NCBI RefSeq assembly: GCF_032380675.1
Contig: NZ_JAWDIX010000008.1
Location: forward strand, 1-6,495
Reading direction: 5' to 3'
Source of the DNA: Anaerolentibacter hominis
GTDB lineage: Bacteria; Bacillota; Clostridia; Lachnospirales; Lachnospiraceae
Length of the DNA stretch: 6,495 nt
Position 1 is the stretch's first letter, and every line of letters starts with the position of its first letter. The notes below the pieces were generated by a model, which had not been told where the DNA came from, searched no databases, and worked only from the letters and a program-made list of their open reading frames with translations. Position numbers and translations under genes: made by a program. Below are positions 4,189 to 6,495 of the stretch, piece after piece.

Positions 4189-6495
4189 TTACTGAATAGT
4201 AACAGCTGTGCTAAAGGAAACATCAGCAGTCTTAAATGTTACAGTAAAGGTATCATTTGTTGCAAAGTTTACAAATGTAATACCCTCGGAACCATTTTTG
4301 GTTACATCAGGAATTGCAGTTGGGTCAACAGCATTATCTGTAATTTCAGAAACAATAATACGTAAGCCGTAATCACCTACACCACTTGTCAATCCAACAG
4401 TACCATCTGTAGCACCAGTTAACGTAAAACCATAAGAATCCTTAATAGTAAGCTTATCTAAAAGATCAGTCTTAGCATTAACACTAGAAGTAGCAACAAT
4501 AGAAGTCTTGTTGTCTTTTAACACAATAGAAGCTACCTTCGGAGCTGCATTGGAGATATTAACTTTCGTTTCTACCTGTGTGCCATCATTCATAGTAACT
4601 GTAAAGGAACCCTCAACAGTTGAAGACGTCTTAAAGATCTCGGCATCCTTGGCAATTCCAGATTTAATAGTAATATTACCAACTGCGTCCTTTGCTGCTG
4701 CTTCAATTTTTGATCCAACAGAGAAATTATAATCTTTTTCTGCTGTTAACAATACCTTCTGACTACTATTAACAACGCCGTATACCTTAACAGAAGGTCT
4801 ATAACCTGCTAAAGCATCATCGCTAGAACCAGAATAGATTGTCTCAGGTACACTTACTTCATAAGACTTAAACTGAGATTTTTCTACAACGCTGAATGTT
4901 TCTGTGTACGCACTTATAGAAGTAACATCAACATTCTTAGATGTTTTGTAAACTTTACCAATATTACCAGTAGTATTATCTACAATATAGAATGTAATTG
5001 ACACTGAACCTTTCTTAGCTGCTGTTATTGCATCGCCACTTGTAATTACTTTATCAGCAACTACTGCAGTGCTGCTAGGAGCCGTAGCATTTAGAACATC
5101 ACCTGTAAATACATCAGCTTCGTCAGCTACTGCATATACAGCAAATTTTGAGGTGTCAATTTTAATTTTGTCACCATACTGATCAACCACATCAAAGTTT
5201 TTAGCATCAAATGGAATTGTAGGCTGTGTAGCACCAGCACCAGTAGCTAAAATTACAGAAGTAGCTAACTTATTTCCAGTTCCATCATTTATGCCAATGA
5301 TCTGATAAGGAATAGCCTCATCCTTGATAGTAAATGTTACAAGAGATGTCTTTAAAGTACCTGGAGTAACAAAAGCTTCTGTTATATAGGCACCTGATTT
5401 TAAGGCTTCACTTCCAGCAACAGCATTTACATTATAATACAGTTTAACTTTACTTCCTTCTTTTACCCAGCTGAATCTATTTCCTTTCTGAACCTGCTTC
5501 AGTGAATTCAGGTTAGTAACTTCGTTACCCTGAGCATCATATGCAGTATAAGAAAATTCAACTTGGCCAGCACCCTCTTTAACATTAGCGGGAGCAGTTA
5601 CATTGATGGTGGCAACTGTCGATCCAGCGCCCACTTCAATAGCGGTATTTAGTGATTTTCCACTACCTACAGGAATAATGATAATATTAGCGGTACCACT
5701 AGATGCAGTTTTTGTAGCCTGTACATCAATAACTACAGCAAAATATTGAACTCCATCTACTTTTTTGGTTTCTACTTTTACATTATCACCACCAACTGTG
5801 GTATTGGTCAACCCAGCACTATAGTTAATATAAAGATTTACAGCTTTATTATTAGGATTTGGAGTTGGAACTTTATTTACTACAAGTTTATTTTTGTCAG
5901 TGATATAATTACCATACTGATCTTTCACACGGAATAAGAAATAAAATGTATCTTTACCACCTAAAGAAGTAGCAGTTAAAGCTTTACCATCCTCATTGTA
6001 AACACCCTGAGCCTCGATCTCATAAGGAACAGCCATGTTAGACAGAGTAACGGTAGCAGAAGTACTGATACCAGTCGTTGTGTCATATATAGCGATTGAT
6101 ACCGGCATATTTAAGGATGCTGCAGTCAGAGAACCATCTGTAATAGTAATAGTAGCTGTACCTTTCGCCAAAGTAACACTACCAAGGGAAGAACTGCCAG
6201 ATAAGGAAACCATAGCAGAAATATCTTCACCAAAAGCATTTAATGCTTTATAACTTACAGTAGCGCTCTGTCCCGACTCAGTAACATTTGCTTTAGTTAA
6301 AACAGCATTAGTACCAGTGATCTCGATAGAAGCAAGCTTGTTTTCTACACCAGTAAAGGTAGCCGTCTTATCACCGAAAGTAACAGTATATTCAGCTGCA
6401 ACAATAGAACCTGCGGCTGTCAGAACAGCTTTAGTGCCATCGTCAGAAACCTTCTTATCAGAAATTGAGATGGTAGACGCACCACGTTTCACAAC
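4189..6495 (-). CDS. S-layer-like / Ig-like-module surface protein, paralogue on the opposite strand, 3' part
   Basis: The frame is open from the right edge (it reads VVKRGASTIS) to TAA at 4191-4189, giving 768 visible residues. The GTG at 6492-6490 is only the second visible codon and is not a credible start, as the related gene is also open at this point. The protein aligns end to end with the product of the plus-strand gene at 1-2205. It has the same modules and the same turns: NAFGED near residue 86, KDQYGN near 191, VDQYGD near 437 and KDSYGF near 685. The first 59 residues agree at about 42 positions by hand count, and the last module is much more divergent. It has no Cys and a single Trp (in FSWVKEG), and ends in SFSTAVTIQ with no sorting signal or membrane helix. 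It is 34 residues longer over the same span, partly from a PTPNPNN loop near residue 210. Signal peptide and wall-binding parts, if any, are outside the window. It is most likely an alternative surface-layer or adhesin variant. Confidence 0.82.
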   Translation of the reverse strand, partial: VVKRGASTISISDKKVSDDGTKAVLTAAGSIVAAEYTVTFGDKTATFTGVENKLASIEITGTNAVLTKANVTESGQSATVSYKALNAFGEDISAMVSLSGSSSLGSVTLAKGTATITITDGSLTAASLNMPVSIAIYDTTTGISTSATVTLSNMAVPYEIEAQGVYNEDGKALTATSLGGKDTFYFLFRVKDQYGNYITDKNKLVVNKVPTPNPNNKAVNLYINYSAGLTNTTVGGDNVKVETKKVDGVQYFAVVIDVQATKTASSGTANIIIIPVGSGKSLNTAIEVGAGSTVATINVTAPANVKEGAGQVEFSYTAYDAQGNEVTNLNSLKQVQKGNRFSWVKEGSKVKLYYNVNAVAGSEALKSGAYITEAFVTPGTLKTSLVTFTIKDEAIPYQIIGINDGTGNKLATSVILATGAGATQPTIPFDAKNFDVVDQYGDKIKIDTSKFAVYAVADEADVFTGDVLNATAPSSTAVVADKVITSGDAITAAKKGSVSITFYIVDNTTGNIGKVYKTSKNVDVTSISAYTETFSVVEKSQFKSYEVSVPETIYSGSSDDALAGYRPSVKVYGVVNSSQKVLLTAEKDYNFSVGSKIEAAAKDAVGNITIKSGIAKDAEIFKTSSTVEGSFTVTMNDGTQVETKVNISNAAPKVASIVLKDNKTSIVATSSVNAKTDLLDKLTIKDSYGFTLTGATDGTVGLTSGVGDYGLRIIVSEITDNAVDPTAIPDVTKNGSEGITFVNFATNDTFTVTFKTADVSFSTAVTIQ
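5965..6011 (-). repeat. 47-bp exact block shared with the opposite-strand paralogue (copy 2)
   Basis: This is the inverted partner of 491-537, with all 47 bases identical on the opposite strand and about 5.4 kb between the two. Divergence resumes at once on both sides (codons for Leu-Gly-Gly here against Ile-Gly-Gly in the partner). Such an island of identity within genes that otherwise differ at many silent positions is what recent recombination or conversion would leave. Strong codon preference in highly expressed genes is the other explanation. Confidence 0.9.

Noticed and set aside
4508..6253. Three plus-strand ORFs (63-74 codons) opposite the minus-strand surface gene
   Set aside because: They are antisense shadows of a strongly supported coding frame, and their low-complexity hydrophobic products follow from that frame's codon use.
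6490..6492. GTG near the right edge as the start of the minus-strand gene
   Set aside because: It is the second codon in the window, the frame stays open to the edge, and the sequence there is mid-domain rather than a signal peptide.
1..6495. CRISPR array, tRNA or rRNA
   Set aside because: No regularly spaced direct repeats and no cloverleaf or rRNA-like sequence were seen; the repeats present are gene-paralogy blocks or hairpins.

Overview
The window is a compact, symmetrical locus. Two long genes for related surface-type proteins point at each other from the window edges, and a small accessory island lies between their 3' ends. Base use is AT-rich, Shine-Dalgarno sites and intrinsic terminators are clear, and the proteins are built from Ig-like modules of the S-layer/adhesin kind. 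Together these suggest a low-to-moderate-GC Firmicute, most likely a gut-type Clostridia/Lachnospiraceae relative. The taxon is an inference; no marker gene is present.

Layout. (1) 1-2205, plus strand: the 3' part of a long secreted-type beta-sandwich protein with no start inside the window, followed by a hairpin terminator at 2288-2329. (2) 2330-2736: a non-coding or degenerate stretch holding a duplicated 9-mer, a 21-codon ORF behind an excellent ribosome binding site, a GC-rich block that folds into nested hairpins, and a plausible promoter. (3) 2737-3999, plus strand: a complete AAA_14/DUF4143-type ATPase of 420 residues, best started at a TTG. (4) 4000-4188: three hairpins packed together, namely a probable terminator for the ATPase, a perfect 23-bp inverted repeat with a 5-nt loop, and the terminator of the minus-strand gene. 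(5) 4189-6495, minus strand: the 3' part of a second, paralogous surface protein, also with no start inside the window.

The two surface proteins align along their whole visible length. They are about 71% identical over the first 59 visible residues by hand count, and clearly more divergent with indels towards the C-terminus. At DNA level they share exact blocks up to 47 bp, which lie as inverted repeats about 5.4 kb apart. The two open reading frames are cut by the window at the same codon of the alignment.

The most interesting reading is an antigenic-variation or expression-switch locus. Convergent S-layer paralogues with homologous 5' parts can exchange their 3' parts by inversion of the DNA between them, as described for slpA/slpB of Lactobacillus acidophilus. 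No recombinase is visible here, so this stays a hypothesis. The ATPase has no evident functional link to the surface proteins and looks like an accessory gene placed between two complete convergent transcription units.
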